Shown here piece after piece: positions 34,781 through 42,998 of a stretch of 64,000 bases of DNA (position 1 is the stretch's first letter; every line of letters starts with the position of its first letter). A model generated the notes under the pieces. That model was not told the DNA's origin. It was given only the letters and a program-made list of their open reading frames with translations, and did not search any database. This DNA is from Gemmobacter serpentinus (lineage in GTDB: Bacteria; Pseudomonadota; Alphaproteobacteria; Rhodobacterales; Rhodobacteraceae). Location of the stretch: positions 62,001 to 126,000 of the forward strand of contig NZ_WCHR01000005.1 in assembly GCF_008973825.1 (NCBI RefSeq). The letters are read 5' to 3'. The position numbers and the translations under genes are program-made.

Positions 34781-35572
34781 ATGTCCGATCTGCTGTCTTT
34801 GGTCCAGGCCCGCGCCGGGGCGGCCCCCGTGCGGCTTGGCCTGATCCTTGGCTCCGGCCTTGGCCATCTGGCGCAGGCCGTGCAGGGCGTGGCGATCCCC
34901 TATGGTGATCTGCCCGGCTTTCCACATGCGGGCGTATCTGGCCACAATCCCAATCTGGTGATCGGCGATCTGGAAGGCGTGCGCGTCGCAGTCTTCGGCG
35001 CGCGTGAGCATTACTATGAGAACGGCAATCCGGCTGCGATGCGCCCGGCGCTGGAGCTCTTGAAGGCGCTTGGGGCCCAGGCTTTGATTGCGACCAATGC
35101 CGCCGGATCGCTGCGCCCGGATATTCCGCCGGGCGATCTGATGCTGCTGTCGGATCACATCAACTTCTCGGGCTTGAACCCGCTGATCGGCGAACGGACG
35201 GACGCGCGTTTCGTGCCGATGGGCGATGCCCATGACCCGGCCCTGCGCGCGGATCTGCGCGCGGCAGCCGAGGCCGAGGGTGTGGCGCTGCCCGAGGGCG
35301 TCTACACTTGGTATTCCGGCCCAAGTTTCGAAACCCCGGCGGAGATTCGCGCCATCAAGATCCTGGGCGGGGATGCGGTCGGCATGTCCACCGTGCCCGA
35401 GGTGATCCTGGCCCGCTTCCTCGGGCTGCGGGTCGCCGCCATCTCGACCATTACCAATATGGCGCAGGGCATGTCGGACGAGAAGATCAGCCACGAGCAC
35501 ACCAAGGCCATGGCCCCCTTGGGGGCGGCCAAGCTGGAACGCGTGCTGCGCCGCTTCCTGCGCAACCTCTGA
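34781..35572 (+). CDS. Purine-nucleoside phosphorylase
   Basis: A 263-aa trimeric-type phosphorylase that splits purine nucleosides with phosphate into base and ribose 1-phosphate. Markers are LGLILGSGLGHLA (phosphate loop), SGHNPNLVIG, GAREHYYENGNPAAM, ATNAAGSL, YSGPSFETPAEIR and GMSTVPE. It is the last gene of the uptake operon and tells what the transporter probably carries. Guanosine/inosine versus broader preference cannot be read from the sequence. Confidence 0.92.
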   Translation: MSDLLSLVQARAGAAPVRLGLILGSGLGHLAQAVQGVAIPYGDLPGFPHAGVSGHNPNLVIGDLEGVRVAVFGAREHYYENGNPAAMRPALELLKALGAQALIATNAAGSLRPDIPPGDLMLLSDHINFSGLNPLIGERTDARFVPMGDAHDPALRADLRAAAEAEGVALPEGVYTWYSGPSFETPAEIRAIKILGGDAVGMSTVPEVILARFLGLRVAAISTITNMAQGMSDEKISHEHTKAMAPLGAAKLERVLRRFLRNL

Positions 35573-35923
35573 ACGCACGGGCGGGTGCCGCCGCTTCCCG
35601 CCCATACGCTGCCCGCCAAGCAACTGTCTGCGACATAGGTCTCTGCCATTTCGATGCCTCCATCAAGGCCGCGAAAAGGCAGTCCCATCCGCCATCAGGA
35701 CATTCAGGGGCAAAAGACAACGGCTGGCTCGTCATTTTCAGTCATCAACTATCCCCGCGGGAAGGTGCCCAAGTGCCTTGAGCGCAGACAGCCCCCCTGT
35801 CTTTTTCGCCCCCCAAGATTGCGCCGGAAATGCCGCAAAAGCACCGATAAGTGACGTCTGCGGGTTTGACTTTCCCGGCCCATGCCGCGACTCTGGCATC
35901 GAAAGACCGATGCGAGCCGCGCC
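35573..35923. other. Non-coding gap after the nucleoside operon
   Basis: 351 nt between the phosphorylase stop and the TauE/SafE start. A short frame at 35654-35854 has no family features and is not called. The stretch contains one terminator candidate (35786-35806). A TTGACT at 35866-35871 could be a -35 box, but no convincing -10 follows it. Confidence 0.5.
35786..35806 (+). terminator. Candidate Rho-independent terminator
   Basis: A 6-bp stem, AGACAG (35786-35791) with CTGTCT (35797-35802), has a C5 loop and is followed by TTTT. It is 214 nt downstream of the phosphorylase stop and would end the uptake operon. The stem is short but the T tract is clear. Confidence 0.55.
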
Positions 35924-36847
35924 ATGCAACTCTACCTCCCGATTGCCGAGGTTTCGGTCAATGCCTATGCCCTGATCGGCATTGGCGGGCTGGTGGGCTT
36001 CCTGTCCGGCCTGTTCGGTGTGGGTGGCGGCTTCCTGATCACGCCGCTGCTGTTCTTCATCGGTGTGCCACCGGGCGTGGCGGTGGCGACCGGGGCCAAT
36101 CAGGTCGTGGCCTCCTCGATCTCTGGCGTGATGGCGCAATTGAAGCGCAAGGCGGTGGATTTCCGCATGGGTGCGGTGCTGCTGATCGGGGGGCTGTTCG
36201 GTTCCGGCATCGGCATCTGGGTCTTTGCCCGGCTGACCGCACTGGGTCAGGTCGATCTCTTCGTGCAATTGGCCTATGTGATGTTTCTCGGCGTCGTCGG
36301 TGCCATGATGATGCAGGAAAGCCTGCGCTCCATGTTGCGGGCACGTCGCGCCGGTGGCGTGGTGATCCGGCGGGCCCATGTCCATACCTGGGTGCATGGG
36401 ATGCCGTTCAAGATGAAGTTCCGCGCCTCGGGGCTTTACATCAGCGTGTTGCCGCCCCTGGCGATCGGGGCCTTTGTCGGCTTTTTGTCGGCGGTGATGG
36501 GGGTCGGTGGTGGCTTCATCATGGTGCCCGCGATGATCTACCTGCTGGGGATGCCGACCAAGGTCGTCATCGGCACCTCGCTGTTCCAGATCATCTTCAC
36601 CACCGCTTTCACCACCGTCATGCACGCCGTGGCAAGCCAGACCGTTGATATCATGCTGGCGCTCCTGCTGATTGTCGGCGGGGTGATCGGGGCGCAGTTC
36701 GGGGCCCGGTTCGGGGTGCGCCTGAAGGCCGAGCAATTGCGCATCCTATTGGCCGCGCTGGTGCTGCTGGTCTGCTTCAAGGTGGCGATGGATCTGGTCC
36801 TGACACCGGCCGAGTTCTATTCGATCATGCCGGGGCGGCTGCCATGA
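35924..36847 (+). CDS. TSUP family transporter (TauE/SafE)
   Basis: A 307-aa inner-membrane protein of eight to nine helices with two internal repeats, visible as GIGGLVGFLSGLFGVGGGFLI and, in the second half, FVGFLSAVMGVGGGFIMVP. The family exports or imports sulfur-containing anions such as sulfite, sulfoacetate or taurine-derived compounds. ATG 35924 (MQLYLPIAE) is chosen; the frame is open 42 nt farther. Its stop overlaps the TIGR02186 gene as ATGA, so the two likely act together. Confidence 0.88.
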   Translation: MQLYLPIAEVSVNAYALIGIGGLVGFLSGLFGVGGGFLITPLLFFIGVPPGVAVATGANQVVASSISGVMAQLKRKAVDFRMGAVLLIGGLFGSGIGIWVFARLTALGQVDLFVQLAYVMFLGVVGAMMMQESLRSMLRARRAGGVVIRRAHVHTWVHGMPFKMKFRASGLYISVLPPLAIGAFVGFLSAVMGVGGGFIMVPAMIYLLGMPTKVVIGTSLFQIIFTTAFTTVMHAVASQTVDIMLALLLIVGGVIGAQFGARFGVRLKAEQLRILLAALVLLVCFKVAMDLVLTPAEFYSIMPGRLP

Positions 36848-37620
36848 TGCGCCTATTCGCCCTTCGGGCCGCCTTGCTTGCAACCCTGGCCGTCACGGCG
36901 CTGCCCGTGATGCCCCTGCCGCTTGCGGCGGAAACCATCGTCGCGGGCCTGTCGCAATCGTCGGTCTCGATCACCGCCGATTATGCCGGGTCCGAAATCC
37001 TGATCTATGGTGCCGTGAAGCGTGAGGAGCCGATCCTGCCGGGGCGATCGCTGCGCGTCATCATCACGGTTTCGGGTCCGGATCTGCCGGTGGTGGTGCG
37101 CCGCAAGGATCGCGTTGGCGGCATCTGGATCAACACCGACCGTATCCGCCCCGGCGCGGTGCCCAGCTTTTATGCCGTGGCCACCTCTGCCCCGCTGGAA
37201 GATGCGATCAGCCCCGAGGAGGATCTGATGCAGGGCATCACCCTGCCCCGGATTCTGCGCGATGGCGATGCCCGCAGCCAGCCCTTTCTGGATGCGATCC
37301 GCCGCATTCGCACGGCCGAGGGGTTCTATTCGGTCAAAGAGAACACCATCGCGCTGACCGAGGAGACGCTGTTTCGCACCGATGTGCTGCTGCCAACCGC
37401 GCTGGTCGAGGGCAATTACACCGTGCGCGTCTTTCTGACCCGCGATGGAAAGGTCGTGGACAGCGTGAAGCGCACGATCTGGGTGCGCAAGGCAGGGCTG
37501 GAGCGGTTCATCTACAATGCCGCGCATGACCAGCCCCTGCTTTATGGGCTGGCCTCGCTCTTGATGGCGGCGCTTGCCGGTTGGGGGGCGTCGGCGCTGT
37601 TCTCGCGCCTTCGCTGGTAG
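36844..37620 (+). CDS. TIGR02186 family membrane-anchored periplasmic protein
   Basis: A 258-aa protein with a signal peptide (cut near PLAA-E), a periplasmic beta-rich domain and one C-terminal membrane helix (LLYGLASLLMAALAGWGASA). It resembles the TIGR02186 family of alphaproteobacterial proteins, seen from SQSSVSITADYAGSEILIYG, VVVRRKDRVGGIWINTD and ITLPRILRDGDARSQ. The family is regularly found next to TauE/SafE transporters, and the ATGA overlap here suggests it is an accessory or sensing subunit. Function unproven. Confidence 0.82.
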   Translation: MMRLFALRAALLATLAVTALPVMPLPLAAETIVAGLSQSSVSITADYAGSEILIYGAVKREEPILPGRSLRVIITVSGPDLPVVVRRKDRVGGIWINTDRIRPGAVPSFYAVATSAPLEDAISPEEDLMQGITLPRILRDGDARSQPFLDAIRRIRTAEGFYSVKENTIALTEETLFRTDVLLPTALVEGNYTVRVFLTRDGKVVDSVKRTIWVRKAGLERFIYNAAHDQPLLYGLASLLMAALAGWGASALFSRLRW

Positions 37621-37623
37621 ACA

Positions 37624-38934
37624 TCAGGCGCTCAGCCGCGCCTCGATGGCAGGCCAACGCCGGGCCAGTGTCGCGCCACGCAAGACATTCAGCAGCATCA
37701 GCGCCGCCCAAAGTCCGTGATTGCCAAAGGCCGGCAGCAGCAGCGCCAGGGCTGCCGCATAGATCGCCACGCAAAGGACCATCGCATTGCGCATCTCACG
37801 CGTGGCGGTGGCCCCGATAAAGATGCCATCATAGATCCAGCTGACGATGCCGATCAGCGGTGCGGCAACCAGCCACCACAGGAAATGCCGCGCGGTCTCG
37901 CGCACATCCGGGGCGGTGGTCATCAGATCGATCATCGCAGGCCCGGCCAGCGCGAAAACCGTGGATAATGCCAAAGCCCCGCCAATTCCCCATTGGAAGG
38001 ATATCCGCACCGATTGCCGCACCCCCTCGCGCCAGCGTGCGCCGACGGCCTGCCCCACCAAAGTTTCGGCCGCGAAGGCGAAACCGTCCAGCGCATAGGC
38101 CGTCACCTCCACGAACTGCAACAGCACCTGATTGGCCGCCAGCGTCACATCCCCCAGACCCGCGCCAAAGAACAGGAAGGCAGTAAAGCTGCCCTGCAAC
38201 AGCACCGAGCGGATCATGATATCGCCATTCACCCCGGCCATGCGGCGCAGCGCCAGCCGGTCAAGCAGGCGTGCGCCACCGGCCCGCAGCCCGTCGCGGC
38301 ACAGCCAGAGACCAAGTGCCAGCCCTGACCATTCCGCGATCAGCGTCGCAGAGGCCACGCCCGGAATGCCCCAACCAAGGCCAAGGACGAACCAAAGATC
38401 GAGGCAGATGTTCAGCCCGTTCATCCAGAGTTGCAACAGCAGCACGCCGCGGGTGCGTTCCAATGCTAGCAACCATCCGGTGACCGCATAAAGCGCGATG
38501 GTGGCCGGTGCCCCCCAGATGCGGATCGCCAGATATTGCCGGGCCATTGTCTCGACTTCGGCGGAGGCCGGTGCAAGGCGGAAGGCCCCCCAGAACAGGG
38601 CGCCTTGCGTCAGAACCAGAACCAGCCCCGCCGCGATGCCGATCAACAGCGCGCGGATCAGCACGGCGTTGCGTTCATCCAGCGCCCCGCGCCCCTGCGC
38701 CTGCGCGGCTAGCCCCGTGGTGCCCATGCGCAGAAAGCTGAAAATCCAGTAAAAGCTGGCAAGAATGACTGCCCCGACGCCAACGGCCCCGATGGGGGCG
38801 GCCTGCCCCATCTGCCCGATGACGCCCGTGTTCACCGCGCCAAGCAGCGGCACCGTGGCATTGGACAACACGATGGGCACCGCAATGCGGAACACCCGGC
38901 GATGGGTGATCGGGGCGCGCGCCGCCTGTTCCAA
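37624..38934 (-). CDS. MATE family efflux transporter
   Basis: A 436-aa membrane protein with twelve predicted helices in the MATE fold. Features include RIAVPIVLSNATVPLLGAVNTGVIGQMG in the first helices and the repeat-related FAAETLVGQAVGAR in the second half, typical of the DinF-like branch. It would expel organic cations or drugs in exchange for sodium or protons. The start is TTG 38934, 3 nt after the thioesterase stop with GAGGG upstream. No local gene identifies the substrate. Confidence 0.88.
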   Translation of the reverse strand: MEQAARAPITHRRVFRIAVPIVLSNATVPLLGAVNTGVIGQMGQAAPIGAVGVGAVILASFYWIFSFLRMGTTGLAAQAQGRGALDERNAVLIRALLIGIAAGLVLVLTQGALFWGAFRLAPASAEVETMARQYLAIRIWGAPATIALYAVTGWLLALERTRGVLLLQLWMNGLNICLDLWFVLGLGWGIPGVASATLIAEWSGLALGLWLCRDGLRAGGARLLDRLALRRMAGVNGDIMIRSVLLQGSFTAFLFFGAGLGDVTLAANQVLLQFVEVTAYALDGFAFAAETLVGQAVGARWREGVRQSVRISFQWGIGGALALSTVFALAGPAMIDLMTTAPDVRETARHFLWWLVAAPLIGIVSWIYDGIFIGATATREMRNAMVLCVAIYAAALALLLPAFGNHGLWAALMLLNVLRGATLARRWPAIEARLSA

Positions 38935-38937
38935 GGC

Positions 38938-39447
38938 TTAGCCCTCGCGATCCGGCATCAGGAAATGCCCGGTCGCCTGCGCAAAAAGCCGCGCCCGATT
39001 GTCCTGCCAGGCCTCGACATGAACCGAGGCATAACGCCGCCCCGAGCGATTGACCCGCGCCCGCGCATAGGCATCGCGCGGCAGGCCGGATCTCAGATAA
39101 TCCACCGTGAAATCAATGGTCTTTGGCAGGCGCGGAAAGGGCTGCCCCTCGGCCAGCGGATCAATGCGCCCGGCCTCCATCTCTTCCCAGAGCATGGACC
39201 AGCTCAGCTCGATAATCGCAGTCACCTCAAGGAAGGCCGCGATTGCACCGCCGTGCAGGGCGGGCAACATCGGATTGCCGATAAGGTCTTCCTTATAGGG
39301 CATCACCGCCGTCAGCTCATCACCGCGGCGGTCAAACTCTATGCCAAGAAAGCCGATATAGGGCACGCCATCGACCAGACGGCGCAGCATCGCATCGCGA
39401 CGCCCCTTGACCACCTGCACGGGTTCGGGCCTGCGACGGTCGCTCAT
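38938..39447 (-). CDS. PaaI family hotdog thioesterase (first of two)
   Basis: A 169-aa hotdog-fold protein, likely an acyl-CoA thioesterase. It has the family element [37 protein letters not shown] and a final [22 protein letters not shown]. The start overlaps the stop of the second thioesterase by 4 bp; the MATE gene follows 3 nt after its stop. The two thioesterases are clearly related to each other and may form a heteromer or act on different chain types. Confidence 0.83.
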   Translation of the reverse strand: MSDRRRPEPVQVVKGRRDAMLRRLVDGVPYIGFLGIEFDRRGDELTAVMPYKEDLIGNPMLPALHGGAIAAFLEVTAIIELSWSMLWEEMEAGRIDPLAEGQPFPRLPKTIDFTVDYLRSGLPRDAYARARVNRSGRRYASVHVEAWQDNRARLFAQATGHFLMPDREG

Positions 39448-39875
39448 GCGGAAGCCCCCCGGCGGTCAAAGGTGAAGGCTCCTGTGGCCGAGGCCACGGG
39501 CCGGGCCTCATCCTCATCGGTGGCGACCACCCGCACGAAGGCCACGCTGCGGGTGACATGATAGCATTCCGCCCTTGCGCGGATGCGCTGCCCCGGCGTT
39601 GCCGGGCGCATGTAATCAATGCGCAGATCGATGGTGGCTGTTGTCGCCGGTGCAGCCGGATGTCCCATCACCGCCGCCCCCGAGGCGGTATCCATCAAGG
39701 CAGAGACTGCCCCGCCATGGATCACCCCGGTCGCCGGATCGCCGATGAACCGCGTGTCATAGGCCATGGACAGCGTGGCCCTGCCCTCGCCAAAGGCTTC
39801 CATCTCCATGCCAAGCGCGCGGGCATGTGGCAAAGCCTGAATGAAGATCCGTGCCTGATCCAGCAAATCCGCCAT
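39444..39875 (-). CDS. PaaI family hotdog thioesterase (second of two)
   Basis: A 143-aa hotdog-fold protein with [39 protein letters not shown] and [13 protein letters not shown]. The HGG(A)-D/E helix is the usual active region of PaaI-type thioesterases. ATG 39875 gives the normal family start ([21 protein letters not shown]); the open frame above it is not family-like. It leads a three-gene minus-strand unit ending with the MATE exporter. Confidence 0.84.
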   Translation of the reverse strand: MADLLDQARIFIQALPHARALGMEMEAFGEGRATLSMAYDTRFIGDPATGVIHGGAVSALMDTASGAAVMGHPAAPATTATIDLRIDYMRPATPGQRIRARAECYHVTRSVAFVRVVATDEDEARPVASATGAFTFDRRGASA

Positions 39876-40046
39876 GATGCCTGCCCCCTGTTTACTACCA
39901 TCTGACACCGCCGGGCACCTGCCCGCAAGCGCGAAGGCGCAGGAAAGGCCCGTCGAAATGCGCCCCCCTTCGTCCCTTTGCATCCCGCCATTGCACAGGT
40001 CGCGCCTTCGCCGCTAGTCTGCGCCACAAGCAGAAGGGGCGAGGGT

Positions 40047-40418
40047 ATGAACGACGTCAGGTTGAGCTTCAAGGAGATGTGCGCCCGTTTCGAGGTCACG
40101 CCCCGCACGCTGCGCTATTACGAATATATCGAACTGCTCGCGCCGGAAAAGGAAGGCCGATCGCGCTTTTATGGCCCCCGCGAGATCGCCCGCATGACCT
40201 TGATCCTGCGCGGGCGGCGCTTTGGCTTCGGGTTGGAAGAGATCCGGCAATGGCTGCTGATCTACCAGCAAAAGGGCACCAAGCCGCAGCTTGAAGCCTG
40301 GATCGCGATGGCCGACCGCCAGTTGGGCGCATTGGCGCAGCAGCAGGCAGAATTGCTGACCGCCATCGAGGATCTGCGGGCGCTGCGCGACACCGCACAG
40401 GCGCAGCTCGATGGCTGA
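40047..40418 (+). CDS. MerR family transcriptional regulator (first)
   Basis: A 123-aa MerR-type regulator. The winged helix-turn-helix is FKEMCARFEVTPRTLRYYE followed by ELLAPEKEGRSRFYG, and a C-terminal coiled coil (about residues 85-120) mediates dimerisation. There are no cysteines for a metal site, so an organic or acyl-CoA effector is more likely. It is paralogous to the MerR gene at 40643. An ATG at 40047 follows AGGGGCGAGGG. Confidence 0.87.
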   Translation: MNDVRLSFKEMCARFEVTPRTLRYYEYIELLAPEKEGRSRFYGPREIARMTLILRGRRFGFGLEEIRQWLLIYQQKGTKPQLEAWIAMADRQLGALAQQQAELLTAIEDLRALRDTAQAQLDG

Positions 40419-40479
40419 GGGGGCGATCCTCAAAGGCTGCCATTGCCCTGATTCTTGCCCTTCCCCGGCCGGATCGCGC

Positions 40480-40494
40480 CTGACCCTGGGTCAG
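40480..40494. promoter_or_regulatory. Perfect 15-bp palindrome between the two merR genes
   Basis: CTGACCC-T-GGGTCAG is a perfect 7-bp inverted repeat with a single central base. It lies 62 nt after the first merR gene and 149 nt before the second. The arms are too close to form an RNA hairpin, so a DNA-binding site is the better reading. Confidence 0.5.
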
Positions 40495-40524
40495 AATATT
40501 GCGCATTTCCTATGGCCGATTTCG

Positions 40525-40578
40525 TGACATTACGTCATCCGAAAACTGACGTGACGTTCCATTTACGTCAACGTCAAA
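40525..40578. promoter_or_regulatory. Cluster of ACGTCA/TGACGT motifs upstream of the second merR gene
   Basis: Five copies of ACGTCA or its complement occur in 46 bp: 40532-40537, 40547-40552, 40552-40557, 40565-40570 and 40571-40576. The last two sit inside TTTACGTCAACGTCAAA, which resembles the TTTACGT/ACGTAAA sites described for LiuR-type MerR regulators of acyl-CoA catabolism. The cluster is 65-118 bp before the ATG of the second MerR gene, as expected for autoregulation. Confidence 0.6.
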
Positions 40579-40642
40579 GACTCTGGTATCCATGGCCGTG
40601 ACCTCACATCTTTGACGCAGGGTAATCTGCAAGAGAAGAGCC

Positions 40643-41095
40643 ATGCCGAACCACAAGCCAATCGAACGGACCAGCGTATCCCGGGCGGCAATGCCGCCCC
40701 GCGCCGAGGTCATGACGATCCGCGAGATGTGCGAAGCCTTCGAGGTCACACCCCGCACCCTGCGGTTTTACGAGCAGAAGGAACTTCTGTTCCCGATCCG
40801 TCAGGGCACACGCCGCCTGTTCACCCGCCGCGACCGCGCGCGCCTGAAGCTGATCCTGCGCGGCAAGCGCTTTGGCTTCAGCCTTGAGGATATTCGCCAG
40901 CTGCTGGACATGTATGACCGCGATCCCGGTCAGCAGGAAGCACAGCTGAGCCGCACCTATGCGCTGGCCCAGGAACGTCTGGCCGCCATGGAGGCGCAAC
41001 GCGACGAACTGAACGAGGCGATCACCGACCTCAAGGCCCAGATGGCCTGGGGCCAGGACATGCTGACCGCCCTGCGCCGCAGCAACCGGCCTTGA
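40643..41095 (+). CDS. MerR family transcriptional regulator (second), LiuR/acyl-CoA-dehydrogenase-linked
   Basis: A 150-aa MerR regulator with a 22-residue N-terminal extension, winged helix IREMCEAFEVTPRTLRFYE, LILRGKRFGFSLEDIRQLLDMY, and a C-terminal coiled coil from about 95 to 135. It has no metal-site cysteines. It lies 64 nt before an acyl-CoA dehydrogenase gene and behind a cluster of ACGTCA motifs. MerR proteins in this position, such as LiuR, commonly regulate branched-chain or fatty acyl-CoA breakdown. The exact effector is unknown. Confidence 0.88.
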   Translation: MPNHKPIERTSVSRAAMPPRAEVMTIREMCEAFEVTPRTLRFYEQKELLFPIRQGTRRLFTRRDRARLKLILRGKRFGFSLEDIRQLLDMYDRDPGQQEAQLSRTYALAQERLAAMEAQRDELNEAITDLKAQMAWGQDMLTALRRSNRP

Positions 41096-41159
41096 ACCCA
41101 TGTGCGGTCCGCCAGCCGTGACGCCTGGCCCCCGCCGCTGACATCAGAGGGAGAGACTG

Positions 41160-42935
41160 ATGACCCGCTACACCGCCCCCTTGAAGGACATGCAATTCTT
41201 GCTGCAGGAGGTGCTGAAGGTCACCCAATCCGATGTGCCGGGCTATAGCGATCTGGATGCGGGCTTCACCGCCGCCGTGCTGGAGGAAGCGGGCAAGGTC
41301 GCGTCAGAGGTGCTGGAGCCGCTGAATGCCGTGGGTGATCGCGAAGGCTGCGTGCTGGAAAACGGCACAGTGCGCACGCCCGAAGGCTTCAAGGCGGCCT
41401 TTGCAGCGATGAAAGAGGGCGGTTGGACCGCGCTGGATTGCGACCCCGAATATGGGGGTCAGGGTCTGCCCTATCTGATGCAATCGGCGGTGGGCGAAAT
41501 TTTCGTTTCGGCCAATATGGCCTTCAACATGTATCAGGGCCTGACCCACGGGGCCTATTCGGCGATCCATGCCCATGGCACGGCAGAGCAGAAGGCAACC
41601 TATCTGCCGAAGATGGTCAGTTGCGACTGGACCGGCACGATGAACCTGACCGAGCCGCATTGCGGCACCGATCTGGGGTTGCTCCGCACCAGGGCCGAGC
41701 CGCAGGCGGATGGCAGCTATCTGATTACCGGGCAAAAGATCTTCATCTCGGCCGGCGATCACGATCTGGCGGAAAACATCATCCATCTGGTGCTGGCCAA
41801 GGCCCCCGGCGGTGGCGAAGGCACCAAGGGCATTTCGCTGTTCATCGTGCCGAAGTTTCTGGTCAAAGCCGATGGAAGCCTTGGCGCGCGCAACCCGGTC
41901 AGCGTCGGCAAGATCGAAGACAAGATGGGCATCCATGGCAATGCCACCTGCGTGCTGAACTATGATGGCGCGAAGGGCTGGCTGCTGGGCGATCTGCACA
42001 AGGGAATGCGCGCCATGTTCACGATGATGAACGAGGCGCGGATCGGTGTGGGTCTGCAAGGCTATGCCGTGGCCGAGGGTGCCTATCAGAATGCCGTCGA
42101 TTACGCCAAGGACCGGCTGCAGGGCCGTGCGGTGACCGGGTCTGAGAACCCTTCAGGCCCCGCGGATCCGCTGATCGTGCATCCCGATATCCGGCGCAGC
42201 CTGATGGATCAAAAGAGTTTTCTGGAGGGCGCGCGGGCGCTGACCTTCTGGGGTGCCTCGCTGATCGACCGGCATCACCGGCTGCAGGATGCGGCGGCGG
42301 ACGGGCTGATCGGGTTGCTGACCCCGGTCATCAAGGGGTTCCAGACCGACAAGGGATTCGAGATGGCGGTGCAGGCCCAGCAGATCTTTGGCGGGCATGG
42401 CTATATCGAGGAACAGGGCATGTCGCAATTCGTGCGCGATGCCCGGATCGCCATGATCTATGAAGGCGCAAATGGCGTGCAGGCCCTTGATCTGGTCGGG
42501 CGCAAGCTGGCCGCCGATGGCGGCAGGCATGTCATGGCATTTTTCGATCTGGTCAAGGCTGAATGCAAGGCGCATGACGGGGACGCCCGCATGGCTCCCT
42601 TTACCGATGCGCTGAAACTGGCCTCAAAACAGATGCAGGCCGCGGGGATGTTCTTCATGCAAAACGGCATGAAAAACCCCAATGCGGCGCTGTCGGGCAG
42701 CAATGACTTCATGCATCTGATGGGTCATGTCTGCCTTGGCCTGATGTGGACAAGGATGGCAAAGGCGGCCCTGGTCGCGCTGGATGGCGGAACGACGGAC
42801 GCGGCATTCTACGAGGCCAAGCTGGCGACGGGACGCTATTACATGGCGCGGCAATTGCCTGCCTGCGCGATGCATCTGGCGCGTATTGAAACCGGGGCCG
42901 ATCCGGTGATGGCGCTGCCCCCCGAGGCGTTCTAG
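41160..42935 (+). CDS. Acyl-CoA dehydrogenase with C-terminal AcdhC domain, DmdC-like
   Basis: A 591-aa FAD enzyme oxidising an acyl-CoA to its trans-2-enoyl-CoA. It begins [16 protein letters not shown], has the FAD/substrate region [14 protein letters not shown], and the catalytic base candidate E435 in [19 protein letters not shown]; the segment from about 470 is the extra C-terminal domain. Length, opening and the position of the glutamate match the DmdC group, which acts on 3-methylmercaptopropionyl-CoA in dimethylsulfoniopropionate breakdown, but similar enzymes use ordinary acyl-CoAs. The other dmd genes are not in the window. Confidence 0.88.
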   Translation: MTRYTAPLKDMQFLLQEVLKVTQSDVPGYSDLDAGFTAAVLEEAGKVASEVLEPLNAVGDREGCVLENGTVRTPEGFKAAFAAMKEGGWTALDCDPEYGGQGLPYLMQSAVGEIFVSANMAFNMYQGLTHGAYSAIHAHGTAEQKATYLPKMVSCDWTGTMNLTEPHCGTDLGLLRTRAEPQADGSYLITGQKIFISAGDHDLAENIIHLVLAKAPGGGEGTKGISLFIVPKFLVKADGSLGARNPVSVGKIEDKMGIHGNATCVLNYDGAKGWLLGDLHKGMRAMFTMMNEARIGVGLQGYAVAEGAYQNAVDYAKDRLQGRAVTGSENPSGPADPLIVHPDIRRSLMDQKSFLEGARALTFWGASLIDRHHRLQDAAADGLIGLLTPVIKGFQTDKGFEMAVQAQQIFGGHGYIEEQGMSQFVRDARIAMIYEGANGVQALDLVGRKLAADGGRHVMAFFDLVKAECKAHDGDARMAPFTDALKLASKQMQAAGMFFMQNGMKNPNAALSGSNDFMHLMGHVCLGLMWTRMAKAALVALDGGTTDAAFYEAKLATGRYYMARQLPACAMHLARIETGADPVMALPPEAF

Positions 42936-42948
42936 ACTGCGGTCAAAG

Positions 42949-42979
42949 GGGTCCGATTTTTCGTCGAAAAATCGGGCCC
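42949..42979 (+). repeat. Strong intercistronic hairpin
   Basis: A 14-bp stem is formed by 42949-42962 and 42966-42979 with loop GTC; the inner ten pairs are CCGATTTTTC with GAAAAATCGG, and one G-U pair links them to a GGG/CCC base. It lies 14 nt after the acyl-CoA dehydrogenase stop and 10 nt before the ribosome site of the 70-aa gene. It could stabilise the upstream mRNA end or attenuate the next gene. No T tract follows. Confidence 0.7.
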
Positions 42980-42998
42980 GGCCCAACCGGAGACACCA

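Noticed and set aside
35654-35854. 66-codon frame after the phosphorylase gene
   Set aside because: No ribosome site, unusual composition, contains the terminator candidate at 35786-35806, and no family resemblance.
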